A DNA stretch of 11,697 bases from positions 1 to 11,697 of the forward strand of contig URNB01000065.1 in NCBI GenBank assembly GCA_900549055.1, in the 5' to 3' direction. Position numbers and translations under genes: made by a program. Numbering within the stretch: position 1 is the stretch's first letter; each line of letters opens with the position of its first letter. This document shows, in pieces, positions 1 through 5,925 of this stretch. Origin of the DNA: an uncultured Oscillospiraceae bacterium. GTDB lineage: Bacteria > Bacillota > Clostridia > Oscillospirales > Acutalibacteraceae. The notes below the pieces were generated by a model. The model was not told the origin of the DNA, did not search any database, and was given only the letters and a program-made list of their open reading frames with translations.

Positions 1-14
1 AAAACCTTGCACCC

Positions 15-85
15 GAACAATTCAAAAGTTTGCACCGACATGTTCGGATTAAGGTACTTTTGAATTGTTCAGCAGGCATTAAATA
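15..85 (+). repeat. Palindromic dispersed repeat, left copy
   Basis: The 15-bp arms at 15-29 and 56-70 are perfect reverse complements (core ACAATTCAAAAGT / ACTTTTGAATTGT). They enclose a smaller hairpin, CCGA-CATGT-TCGG. Bases 17-85 match the reverse complement of 11629-11697 at 65 of 69 positions. All differences fall outside the outer arms, and the CCGA/TCGG stem is kept. The match continues past the palindrome into a tail ending GGCATTAAATA, so the conserved unit is larger than the hairpin. No transposase is nearby. It could be a REP/MITE-like repeat or a shared control element upstream of two genes. Confidence 0.85.
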
Positions 86-113
86 AGCTTTGGGGGCGCC
101 GCATTTAATGCGG
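76..113 (+). promoter_or_regulatory. Leader with two mutually exclusive hairpins
   Basis: Between the left repeat and the peptidase gene, GCATTAAAT (76-84) can pair with ATTTAATGC (103-111). The second arm also lies inside a tighter perfect palindrome, CCGCATT-T-AATGCGG (99-113). The two pairings cannot form together. No T-run follows, so this is not an ordinary intrinsic terminator. It could act as a leader switch, or it could be part of the adjacent repeat. The start GCATTAAATAAGCT recurs with one change at 7952-7965. Confidence 0.35.
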
Positions 114-146
114 TTGCCGGAAAATTTGAGGAGCTGACTTAATAAA

Positions 147-848
147 ATGGGGTGCAATTTTTCAAAAATTAATTGTTTAAAGCCTGTCGCAGCGGTCTTT
201 TCGGCGGCTTTGCTTTTTTCGTTTTGCGGCTGCGAGGATTATCTCGCGGAAATCGAGCATGACGCGCCCGAAAGGGTGCTTATAAATACCGAGCATATTT
301 ATCAGACGGATAACTGGCCTACGGGCTGCGAAAGCGTAACCGCCGTAATGGCTTTGAATGCGGCGGGAATTGAAATTTCGGTGGATGATTTTATAGATGA
401 TTACCTTGTATGCACAGAGCCGCCGTTTGATCCCGAAAAATCCTTCGGGGGAGACCCTCGCTCACAGAGCGGCAGAGGGTGCTATGCTCCAGTGATAAGG
501 GCGGCGCTTGATAAAGCGCTTGCGGGCACCGAATTTCATGCGAAGCAGGTGAAGGGACTGTCCGCGGAGGAGCTTTGCAAAAAATATGTATCGGCGGGCA
601 CTCCCGTGATTTTTTGGGGAACTATTGAAATGGCAGAGCCGTTTGAGGGGGATTCATGGGAGTTTGAAGGTAAGAAAATCACATGGATCCGCCCCGAGCA
701 CTGCCTGCTGCTTATAGGATACGATTCGGATAATTATATTTTCTGCGACCCGATGCGGCAGGAGGATAAGACCGCTTATCCGAAATCGTCGGTCGAAAGG
801 GCATATGAAGCCCTGCATTCCCAAGCGGTTGTGATAGAGAGTGAATAA
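147..848 (+). CDS. C39-like cysteine peptidase lipoprotein
   Basis: This 233-residue protein has an N-terminal hydrophobic segment (about 13-27) ending in FCGC, an atypical lipobox with Cys29 as the likely lipidated residue. It is therefore probably anchored outside the membrane. The rest resembles the peptidase_C39_2 papain-like fold. Gln53 and Cys61 lie in YQTDNWPTGCES (oxyanion Gln and nucleophile), His185 in PEHCLLLIGYD, and Asp201 in the FCDP motif, giving a full Cys-His-Asp set in the expected order. Members process peptides or are uncharacterised; unlike the C39 domains of bacteriocin exporters, this one is not fused to an ABC transporter. The substrate is unknown. A GAGGAG Shine-Dalgarno (128-133) lies 13 nt before the ATG, which is longer than usual. 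The gene stands alone downstream of the palindromic repeat and ends at a shared terminator. Confidence 0.8.
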   Translation: MGCNFSKINCLKPVAAVFSAALLFSFCGCEDYLAEIEHDAPERVLINTEHIYQTDNWPTGCESVTAVMALNAAGIEISVDDFIDDYLVCTEPPFDPEKSFGGDPRSQSGRGCYAPVIRAALDKALAGTEFHAKQVKGLSAEELCKKYVSAGTPVIFWGTIEMAEPFEGDSWEFEGKKITWIRPEHCLLLIGYDSDNYIFCDPMRQEDKTAYPKSSVERAYEALHSQAVVIESE

Positions 849-893
849 TAAAAAACGCGGCAGCCGCATTATAGCGACAGCCCCGTTTTTTAT
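848..893. terminator. Bidirectional intrinsic terminator
   Basis: A long imperfect hairpin (left arm about 848-867, loop ATTATA, right arm 874-893) begins with six A's and ends with six T's. Three of the 14 inner positions are mismatched. It lies between convergent genes and serves the peptidase gene (+) and the amino acid transporter operon (-). Confidence 0.85.
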
Positions 894-894
894 A

Positions 895-1635
895 TTATAT
901 TACCTTGCTTAAAAAGTCCTTAAGGCGCGGGCTTTTGGGATTCCCGAAAACCTCCTCGGGCGTGCCCTCCTCCATAATAATACCTTCGTCTATAAACAGC
1001 ACGCGGTCGGCAACTTCTCGGGCAAAGCCCATTTCGTGGGTTACTACCGCCATTGTCATGCCGTCGTCAGCCAGCTTTTTCATAACGCCCAAAACCTCGC
1101 CTACCATTTCAGGGTCAAGCGCGCTCGTAGGCTCGTCAAACAGCATAACATCCGGCTGCATACAAAGCGCTCTTACGATTGCCACGCGCTGCTTCTGGCC
1201 TCCCGAAAGCTGATTCGGGTATGCATTCGCACGGTCGGCAAGCCCTACGCGGTCAAGCAATTCTGTTGCTCGCTTTTCTGCGTCGGCTTTGGAAAGCTTT
1301 AAAAGCTTCATGGGCGCTAAGGTCATATTCTTTAAAACCGTCATATGCGGGAATAAATTGAACTGCTGAAAAACCATTCCCATTTTTTGGCGGTGCTTAT
1401 TTATATTTATTTTCGGGTCGGTAATGTCAATGCCCTCAAAATAAATTTTTCCGCCCGTTGGTTCTTCAAGCAGGTTGAGGGTGCGCAGAAAGGTGGATTT
1501 ACCCGAACCCGAAGGTCCTATTATAACAACAACCTCGCCCTTATGAATTTCGGTTGTTATGCCCTTTAAAACCTGCACCTTGCCGAAGGCTTTTTCAAGC
1601 CCTTCGGTTTTAATAAGTACGCTGTCAGCGATCAC
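895..1635 (-). CDS. Polar amino acid ABC transporter ATPase
   Basis: This 246-residue protein is of normal length for the GlnQ/HisP/ArtP family of ATPases that power amino acid import from the cytoplasmic side. Visible motifs are Walker A GPSGSGKST (40-48), Q-loop Gln90-Gln91, signature LSGGQKQR (143-150), Walker B VMLFDE (163-168) with the D-loop SALD, and switch His200 in VTHEMGF. All catalytic residues are present. The start is GTG. It overlaps the last 11 bases of the permease gene, and its Shine-Dalgarno (AAAGGAGG, then GAGGAG) lies inside the permease 3' end, so the two are probably translationally coupled. It is the last gene of the operon: binding protein, permease, ATPase. The substrate cannot be read from the ATPase. 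Confidence 0.95.
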   Translation of the reverse strand: MIADSVLIKTEGLEKAFGKVQVLKGITTEIHKGEVVVIIGPSGSGKSTFLRTLNLLEEPTGGKIYFEGIDITDPKININKHRQKMGMVFQQFNLFPHMTVLKNMTLAPMKLLKLSKADAEKRATELLDRVGLADRANAYPNQLSGGQKQRVAIVRALCMQPDVMLFDEPTSALDPEMVGEVLGVMKKLADDGMTMAVVTHEMGFAREVADRVLFIDEGIIMEEGTPEEVFGNPKSPRLKDFLSKVI

Positions 1636-2389
1636 TGCTCCTCAGCCTCCTTTCGAGAATGCTTACAAGCTTGGTAAGCACAATTACGATTACAAGATAT
1701 ACAAGCGCTACCGTAATAAGCGGCATAAAGTAGGAGTATGTGCGCCCTGCTATTGCGTTGCCCGCCTTTGTAAGGTCAACAACGCCTACATAGCCCGCAA
1801 CCGAGGTTTCCTTTAAAAGCGCTATAAACTCGTTGCAGAGGGTAGGCAGAACCGACTTGAACATTTGCGGTATTATTATGTGGGCCATGGTTTGAATATA
1901 GTTGAGCCCCAAGCTCCTGCCGGCTTCAAACTGCCCGTTATCAATAGACATTATTCCGCCGCGGAATATTTCGGCAACATATGCGCCGGAGTTTATACCG
2001 AAGGCCAGAATGCCTATCGGCACGCCGTCGCGAACCGAAACAAAAATTATAAAATAGGCAATCATAAGCTGAACCACAACAGGCGTTCCACGAATGACGG
2101 TAAGGTAAAGCTTACAGATCGCATTGAGTATGCTGAGCAATATGTAGCCTATACCGCCCTTTTTGCGCAGCTTTTCGGCGTTTTTATCGTAGGTGGAGCG
2201 TACTGCGGCTATTACAATACCTATTACAATACCTATAAGCAGAGCGCCGAAGGTGATTTTTAAGGTATTTTGAAAGCCGGTAATCAGCTGCTTGTAGCGC
2301 TTGCCGTCTATAAATGTCAGTTCAAACTGATCCTTTAAATCGTTTAACCAATTGGGATACCATGCCGTTACGTTTAAGGTTGAAAGCAA
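1625..2389 (-). CDS. Polar amino acid ABC transporter permease
   Basis: This is a HisM/GlnP-family membrane subunit (BPD_transp_1 fold). It has several hydrophobic helices and a typical EAA cytoplasmic loop, EIFRGGIMSIDNGQFEAGRSLG, which docks the ATPase. RGTPVVVQL is also characteristic of amino acid permeases. I place the start at TTG 2389 (254 residues), because AAAAGGAG (2398-2405) lies 8 nt before it. The open frame extends to a TTG at 2428 (267 residues), but that codon lies inside the MITE-like palindrome and has no ribosome site. The two TTG starts differ only by 13 N-terminal residues. The gene lies after the binding-protein gene and overlaps the ATPase gene. Confidence 0.93.
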   Translation of the reverse strand: MLSTLNVTAWYPNWLNDLKDQFELTFIDGKRYKQLITGFQNTLKITFGALLIGIVIGIVIAAVRSTYDKNAEKLRKKGGIGYILLSILNAICKLYLTVIRGTPVVVQLMIAYFIIFVSVRDGVPIGILAFGINSGAYVAEIFRGGIMSIDNGQFEAGRSLGLNYIQTMAHIIIPQMFKSVLPTLCNEFIALLKETSVAGYVGVVDLTKAGNAIAGRTYSYFMPLITVALVYLVIVIVLTKLVSILERRLRSSDR

Positions 2390-2397
2390 AAAAGCAT

Positions 2398-2405
2398 CTC
2401 CTTTT
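2398..2405 (-). promoter_or_regulatory. Shine-Dalgarno that sets the permease start
   Basis: AAAAGGAG on the minus strand, 8 nt before TTG 2389. It lies just downstream of the palindromic insertion, which therefore left the translation signal intact. Confidence 0.7.
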
Positions 2406-2420
2406 ACAAATAGTATTCTG

Positions 2421-2497
2421 TACAACAAAGCCTCCCTCGTCAGAGGGAGGTGACACGGATGAACCGCCGCGGTTCGCCCGATAACAGCTTTGTTGTA
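2421..2497. mobile_element. MITE-like palindromic element inside the operon
   Basis: The ends are perfect 11-bp inverted repeats: TACAACAAAGC (2421-2431) and GCTTTGTTGTA (2487-2497). Two perfect hairpins sit inside: CCTCCCTC-GTCA-GAGGGAGG (2431-2450) and GAACCGC-C-GCGGTTC (2461-2475). The outer TA on each side could be the TA target duplication typical of IS630/mariner-type elements; this is inferred, since TA is also part of the repeat. No coding capacity. As RNA it would form a three-branched structure between the binding-protein and permease cistrons and could lower downstream expression or protect the upstream message. From memory, similar CCTCCCTC-GAGGGAGG repeats occur across gut Clostridia. 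Confidence 0.75.
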
Positions 2498-2504
2498 TTT
2501 TTAA

Positions 2505-3308
2505 TCAGTTTGCTTTAATGTATTTGTCAACTACCTTCTGGAATTCGCCGCTTGCCTTAAGCTCATTAAGCGCGTCGTTTACCTTTTTCTGCAGCTCGGG
2601 GTTTTTCTTTGAGAAGCAGATTGCATAATCCTCGTTGGCAAACTCGGTATCGAGAATTTTAAGACCCGTATTGGCAGCTACATAAGCCTTTGCCGGCTCG
2701 TTATCGATTATAACGCAGTCAACCTTGCCGCTCTTGAGCGCCTCGACCGCAACTGTACCGCTGTCGTAGCCTACAACATTTTTTTCACCGTAGCCGCCGT
2801 TTTCGGGTGTATCGGAAGCATAAATGTAACCGGTAGTGCCCTGCTGTGTGCCTATCTTTTTGCCGTTTAAGTCATCTTTAGTTTTAATATCGCTGCCCTC
2901 TTTAACTATTACAACCTGAACGCCCTTAGCGTATGAATCTGAGAAATTAACGCTCTTTTTGCGCTCGTCGGTAACGGTCATACCTGCCATGCCCATATCG
3001 TACTTGCCGGTTTGAACGCCGGGAATGATGGAATCGAATTCAACATCCGCAATTTCAAGCTCAAGACCCAACTTATCGGCTATAAGCTTGGCAACCTCGG
3101 CGTCTATGCCGACGATCGTTTCACCCTCTTTGTATTCATATGGGGGGAAGGTGGCGTTTGTAGCCATTATGAGCTTGCCTGCCTCGGCGGTGTAATTGCT
3201 GTTTGTTTTGGTGTCGGACGCAGTGTCCTTTTTGCTGCCGCAGCCGCCGCAGGTTAAAACCATAAGCAGGGCGGAAACGCCGCAGATAATTTTTGTTGTG
3301 AGTTTCAT
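2505..3308 (-). CDS. Amino acid ABC transporter binding lipoprotein
   Basis: This 267-residue type 2 periplasmic-binding protein (SBP_bac_3) captures polar amino acids outside the membrane. A signal segment (about 5-20) ends at GGC, with Cys23 as the probable lipidated residue, followed by a Ser/Thr/Lys-rich linker to about residue 42. Family signatures are TNATFPPYEY (50-59), VGIDAEVAKLIADKLG, and MTVTDERKKSVNFSDSY, where Arg116 is the expected carboxylate ligand. Further on, IDNEPA contains Asp202, the expected amino-group ligand. ATG 3308 is preceded by AAAGGAG at 9 nt. It is the first gene of the importer operon, directly under a consensus promoter. Substrate (Glu/Gln, His, Arg, cystine) is not determinable by eye. 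Confidence 0.93.
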   Translation of the reverse strand: MKLTTKIICGVSALLMVLTCGGCGSKKDTASDTKTNSNYTAEAGKLIMATNATFPPYEYKEGETIVGIDAEVAKLIADKLGLELEIADVEFDSIIPGVQTGKYDMGMAGMTVTDERKKSVNFSDSYAKGVQVVIVKEGSDIKTKDDLNGKKIGTQQGTTGYIYASDTPENGGYGEKNVVGYDSGTVAVEALKSGKVDCVIIDNEPAKAYVAANTGLKILDTEFANEDYAICFSKKNPELQKKVNDALNELKASGEFQKVVDKYIKAN

Positions 3309-3352
3309 AAGAGAAGTCTCCTTTAATAATTTCTTTTTTTGAGTCTGACGGT

Positions 3353-3381
3353 ATTATAGCACCGCAAAATCGATTTGTCAA
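3353..3381 (-). promoter_or_regulatory. Consensus sigma-A promoter of the amino acid importer operon
   Basis: On the minus strand, TTGACA (3381-3376) and TATAAT (3358-3353) are separated by 17 nt. Both hexamers match consensus exactly. Transcription should start roughly 40 nt before the binding-protein ATG, which leaves no room for a riboswitch or T-box. A promoter this strong suggests repression by a DNA-binding protein. Confidence 0.9.
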
Positions 3382-3390
3382 TACCTAATT

Positions 3391-3494
3391 TGCATATTTA
3401 TGATATTTTTTTGAATATTTTAAAATTTATCCGCATAAATCTGCATATTTAGATAAATATGCAATTAAGCATGCATAATGTGTATATTAATGCA
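3391..3494. promoter_or_regulatory. Candidate operator cluster with TGCATATTTA repeats
   Basis: A perfect 22-bp palindrome, TGCATATTTA-GA-TAAATATGCA, lies at 3442-3463, and its half-site TGCATATTTA recurs exactly at 3391-3400. Further ATGCA/TGCAT words occur at 3471-3476 and 3490-3494. The cluster lies between the divergent promoters of the amino acid importer and the MATE gene, close upstream of both -35 boxes. The spacing TGCAT-4-ATGCA-like recalls ArgR-type boxes, but this assignment is tentative; the region is AT-rich, so part of the signal may be composition. Confidence 0.5.
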
Positions 3495-3499
3495 ACAGC

Positions 3500-3527
3500 T
3501 TGACTTTTCCGTATAAACATATATAAT
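3500..3527 (+). promoter_or_regulatory. Sigma-A promoter of the MATE gene
   Basis: TTGACT (3500-3505), a 16-nt spacer and TATAAT (3522-3527). This puts the start site about 25 nt before the MATE ATG, leaving only a short leader with AAAGGGG as ribosome site. Confidence 0.8.
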
Positions 3528-3557
3528 AAATCTTACAACGCAAAAAGGGGAATTTGA

Positions 3558-4946
3558 ATGATTAAACGTTATATCGGCGACAGAGCATTTTATAAAATGG
3601 CTTTGACGGTCGCCTTGCCGATGATGATACAGAACGCGGTAACCAATTTTGTGAGCCTGCTTGATAATATTATGGTAGGGCGTGTAGGAACACTGCAGAT
3701 GACAGGGGTTTCGGTTGTAAATCAGCTGCTTTTCGTATATAACCTGTGCATTTTCGGCGCGGTTGCGGGTGCGGGTATTTTTACCGCACAGTTTTACGGA
3801 CAGCGGGACGACGAGGGTATCCGCCAGACCTTCCGCTTTAAAATTATGATTTGCGCGGTTATCGGCGCGGCTGGTATTGCTTTGCTGCTGCTTCGTGGAG
3901 AAGCGCTTATAAGTCTTTACCTTAACGGAGAGGCGACCGCCGCAGAGCGAGCGGACGCGCTGCGTTACGGCAGGGAATATCTTGCGGTTATGCTGATAGG
4001 GCTTGTTCCCTTTACCTTTAATAACGCTTATGCTTCCTCAATGCGCGAAACGGGGCAGACCGTTGTGCCGATGGTATCGGGGCTTGCTGCGGTAGCGGTC
4101 AATATGTCTTTAAACTATGTTTTGATTTTCGGAAAGCTCGGAATGCCGGTTCTCGGCGTTAAGGGCGCTGCAATTGCAACCGTTATTTCTCGCTACACCG
4201 AGCTTGCGGTCAATGCCGCATGGCTGCACAGCCACGGTAAGCGCTATCCCTATATAAAGGGCGTTTACCGCTCATTGAGAATCGCTTTGCCGCTGCTCAA
4301 AAAAATCACGCTCAAGGGCATGCCGCTGCTTGTTAACGAGGCATTGTGGTCTGCAAGCGTGGCGGTGCTCAATCAGTGCTACTCGACGCGGGGGCTTAAT
4401 GTTGTGGCGGCGAATAATATCGCTTCAACGCTTTGGAATCTCTTCTCGGTCTGCTTTATATCCCTCGGCAGCGCCACCGGAATAATAATCGGTCAAATGC
4501 TCGGCGCGGGCAGATCGCCCGACGAGGTACGGGACTGCGATCGCAAACTTATTGCGTTTTCGGTAACCTCATGCGCGGTTTTCGGGCTTGTGATGGCGGC
4601 GGTCTCGGGCATTTTCCCGCTGATCTACAAAACCGATGAGGCTGTCCGTTCGCTTGCGACATCCTTAATATGCATAAATTCGGTTATAATGCCGTTTAAC
4701 GCCTATACCAATGCCGCATATTTCACTCTGCGCTCAGGCGGAAAAACGCTTTCCACACTGCTTTTTGACAGCTGCTTTGTATGGGTGGTGAGTGTACCGC
4801 TGGCATTTTCGCTCAGCCGCTTTACAGGCGTGCCGATTCTGCCGCTTTACGCAGTATGCCAGGGTGCGGAAATTCTTAAGTGCGTTATAGGCTTCGTTAT
4901 GCTGAAGCGAGGGACCTGGATCCGCAATATTGTAGTTAAGGAATGA
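3558..4946 (+). CDS. MATE family multidrug/cation efflux protein
   Basis: This 462-residue protein has the length and pattern of a 12-helix MATE exporter. These use Na+ or H+ gradients to expel cationic drugs, dyes or metabolites. Two homologous MatE halves are visible. The first starts with ALPMMIQNAVTNFVSLLDNIMVGRVG (about 18-43, quoted here as the family's entry motif) and contains FTFNNAYASSMRETGQT. The second starts near residue 250 with GMPLLVNEALWSASVAVLNQCYS and contains SLGSATGIIIGQMLGAG. The closest named type is NorM-like, but the substrate is unknown. ATG 3558 has AAAGGGG 7 nt upstream. It is a single gene diverging from the amino acid importer, and the shared control region could couple the two. 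No clear intrinsic terminator directly follows; the remnant helicase sequence begins within a few bases. Confidence 0.93.
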   Translation: MIKRYIGDRAFYKMALTVALPMMIQNAVTNFVSLLDNIMVGRVGTLQMTGVSVVNQLLFVYNLCIFGAVAGAGIFTAQFYGQRDDEGIRQTFRFKIMICAVIGAAGIALLLLRGEALISLYLNGEATAAERADALRYGREYLAVMLIGLVPFTFNNAYASSMRETGQTVVPMVSGLAAVAVNMSLNYVLIFGKLGMPVLGVKGAAIATVISRYTELAVNAAWLHSHGKRYPYIKGVYRSLRIALPLLKKITLKGMPLLVNEALWSASVAVLNQCYSTRGLNVVAANNIASTLWNLFSVCFISLGSATGIIIGQMLGAGRSPDEVRDCDRKLIAFSVTSCAVFGLVMAAVSGIFPLIYKTDEAVRSLATSLICINSVIMPFNAYTNAAYFTLRSGGKTLSTLLFDSCFVWVVSVPLAFSLSRFTGVPILPLYAVCQGAEILKCVIGFVMLKRGTWIRNIVVKE

Positions 4947-4950
4947 AGGA

Positions 4951-5232
4951 CAATTAAGAAAGTGTAATAATGAACGGATGCGAGGCTTTGATTATGTCGG
5001 TCTTATCCGATAGGAAAATCTTGTTTGGCGTAAGGATTACCGGAAATAACGTATGGAAAAGGTCGCGAAATGCGATGCCGGGTTCAGGGACAGCTCGCCA
5101 TACCCCGAGCTGTTTTTGAATATCTACAGGGTCTTGCTTACAAGAATCAAAAACGGAATTTTTATTTGGTTTAGTGATAAGAAAACCGAGGAGCATTTTA
5201 AAGAAATCTGTATTGATAAGCAGAACTTATAA
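4951..5232 (+). pseudogene. Decayed C-terminal remnant of a DUF2075/Schlafen-type helicase
   Basis: One reading frame, interrupted by TAG (5011-5013) and TAA (5047-5049), reads RGFDYVGLIR, stop, ENLVWRKDYRK, stop, then 60 residues containing LFLNIYRVLLTR, NGIFIWFSD and EEHFKEICI, ending at TAA 5230-5232. The order and spacing match the C-terminus of DUF2075 (PF09848, Schlafen group 3-like DNA/RNA helicase). There a GFEFDYVG motif is followed by an EDLVWR-like segment, and then by helicase motif VI (YRVLLTRG), a GxxI/Y strand and a short tail. The N-terminal ATPase half, including Walker A, is absent; the upstream edge lies just after the MATE stop. From ATG 5053 a 59-residue open frame remains, but its ribosome site is weak. 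I read this as a leftover of a lost gene; sequencing error at both stops is less likely. The identification is from motif memory. Confidence 0.65.
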
Positions 5233-5235
5233 ACA

Positions 5236-5269
5236 AAACCCCTGTCGGACTGTTGCCCGACAGGGGTTT
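5236..5269. terminator. Intrinsic terminator of the hsp20 gene
   Basis: A perfect 13-bp stem (AAACCCCTGTCGG at 5236-5248, CCGACAGGGGTTT at 5257-5269) with an 8-nt loop. Read on the minus strand it is followed by TTTTGTTT and begins 13 bases after the hsp20 stop. On the plus strand the T-run is weaker, so it mainly serves hsp20. Confidence 0.88.
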
Positions 5270-5281
5270 GCTGCTTAACGC

Positions 5282-5734
5282 TTATTCGATTTCAAGATGA
5301 CGGGCTTCGGGAAGAGTGTTTTCCTTCTTCGGCATCGTCAGCTTCAAAACTCCGTTTTCGTATTTTGCCTTAATTTCATCGGCTTTAACGCCCGATAAAT
5401 CAAAGCTGCGGCTGTAGGAACCGTAAGAGCGCTCGCAACGCACATATTTATTCTTTTTATCCTTTTCCTCGTGCTCCGAATGTCTTTCGGCGCTCACGGT
5501 GAGCATATCACCGTTTATATCAAGGTGAATATCCTTCTTGTCAAAGCCCGGCAGGTCGGCTTCCAGCTCATAGCGGTCGCCTTCGTCTTTAATGTCGGTC
5601 TTGAATTCATCAAGCACATTCGTGTCGAAGAATCCGAAGGGCGATGAGAAGAATTTCTTCTCAAATTCATCCATATCGCGGAACGGGTTGTAAAGGGAAT
5701 TATTTCTTTTAGCATAAGGTCTCATTTCAAACAT
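5282..5734 (-). CDS. Small heat shock protein (Hsp20/alpha-crystallin)
   Basis: This 150-residue protein is an ATP-independent holdase that binds unfolding proteins in the cytoplasm and forms oligomers. A short N-terminal arm with phenylalanines (FEKKFFSSPFGFF, 24-36) precedes the alpha-crystallin domain (about 43-136). That domain includes ADLPGFDKKDIHLDINGDMLTVSAER and ends with the family hallmark NGVLKLTMPKK (127-137). A C-terminal LEI (147-149) matches the I/V-x-I anchor that docks neighbouring subunits. ATG 5734 has CGGAGG 8 nt upstream; an earlier out-of-frame ATG between them opens only a four-codon frame. It is a single gene with its own sigma-A promoter and terminator. I see no CIRCE inverted repeat, so HrcA control is not supported. 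Confidence 0.95.
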   Translation of the reverse strand: MFEMRPYAKRNNSLYNPFRDMDEFEKKFFSSPFGFFDTNVLDEFKTDIKDEGDRYELEADLPGFDKKDIHLDINGDMLTVSAERHSEHEEKDKKNKYVRCERSYGSYSRSFDLSGVKADEIKAKYENGVLKLTMPKKENTLPEARHLEIE

Positions 5735-5827
5735 AAGTCATACCTCCGAATATTTATTATTTAATTCTCAATATTTTTTTCGTAACACATCGGTGTCATC
5801 GCTTTCTTATTTCTTTTTACGCTTATT

Positions 5828-5855
5828 ATTATATGCGAAAAGCTTGATTTTTCAA
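5828..5855 (-). promoter_or_regulatory. Sigma-A promoter of hsp20
   Basis: On the minus strand, TTGAAA (5855-5850), a 16-nt spacer and TATAAT (5833-5828). The untranslated leader of nearly 90 nt is AT-rich. The -35 box directly abuts the -35 box of the divergent exporter promoter. Confidence 0.8.
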
Positions 5856-5872
5856 TAAGCCGGGGGTATAAT
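5844..5872 (+). promoter_or_regulatory. Sigma-A promoter of the ABC-2 exporter operon
   Basis: TTGATT (5844-5849), a 17-nt spacer and TATAAT (5867-5872). The predicted start near 5879 leaves about 45 nt before TTG 5926, which supports that start over TTG 5887. It overlaps the divergent hsp20 promoter by 12 bases. Confidence 0.75.
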
Positions 5873-5910
5873 AAAAAAAGCTTCGGTTGTGCTGTCGGCA
5901 CATATATCGA

Positions 5911-5918
5911 AAAGGGGG
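5911..5918 (+). promoter_or_regulatory. Shine-Dalgarno that sets the exporter ATPase start
   Basis: AAAGGGGG, 7 nt before TTG 5926. The open frame also reaches TTG 5887, but that codon would lie only a few bases from the predicted transcription start and has no ribosome site. Confidence 0.7.
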
Positions 5919-5925
5919 AATAGGA

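Noticed and set aside
453..480. Hairpin ACCCTC-GCTC / GAGC-GAGGGT inside the peptidase gene
   Set aside because: It lies in continuous coding sequence (DPRSQSGRG) with no T-run and no disruption of the protein.
3309..3358. Riboswitch or T-box before the amino acid binding protein
   Set aside because: The mapped promoter leaves a leader of only about 40 nt, too short for either.
4954..5196. Minus-strand 80-residue open frame
   Set aside because: It is antisense to the helicase remnant, which has recognisable motifs on the plus strand; no ribosome site or family features.
5735..5860. CIRCE (HrcA) operator before hsp20
   Set aside because: No TTAGCACTC/GAGTGCTAA repeat was found; only a plain sigma-A promoter is visible.
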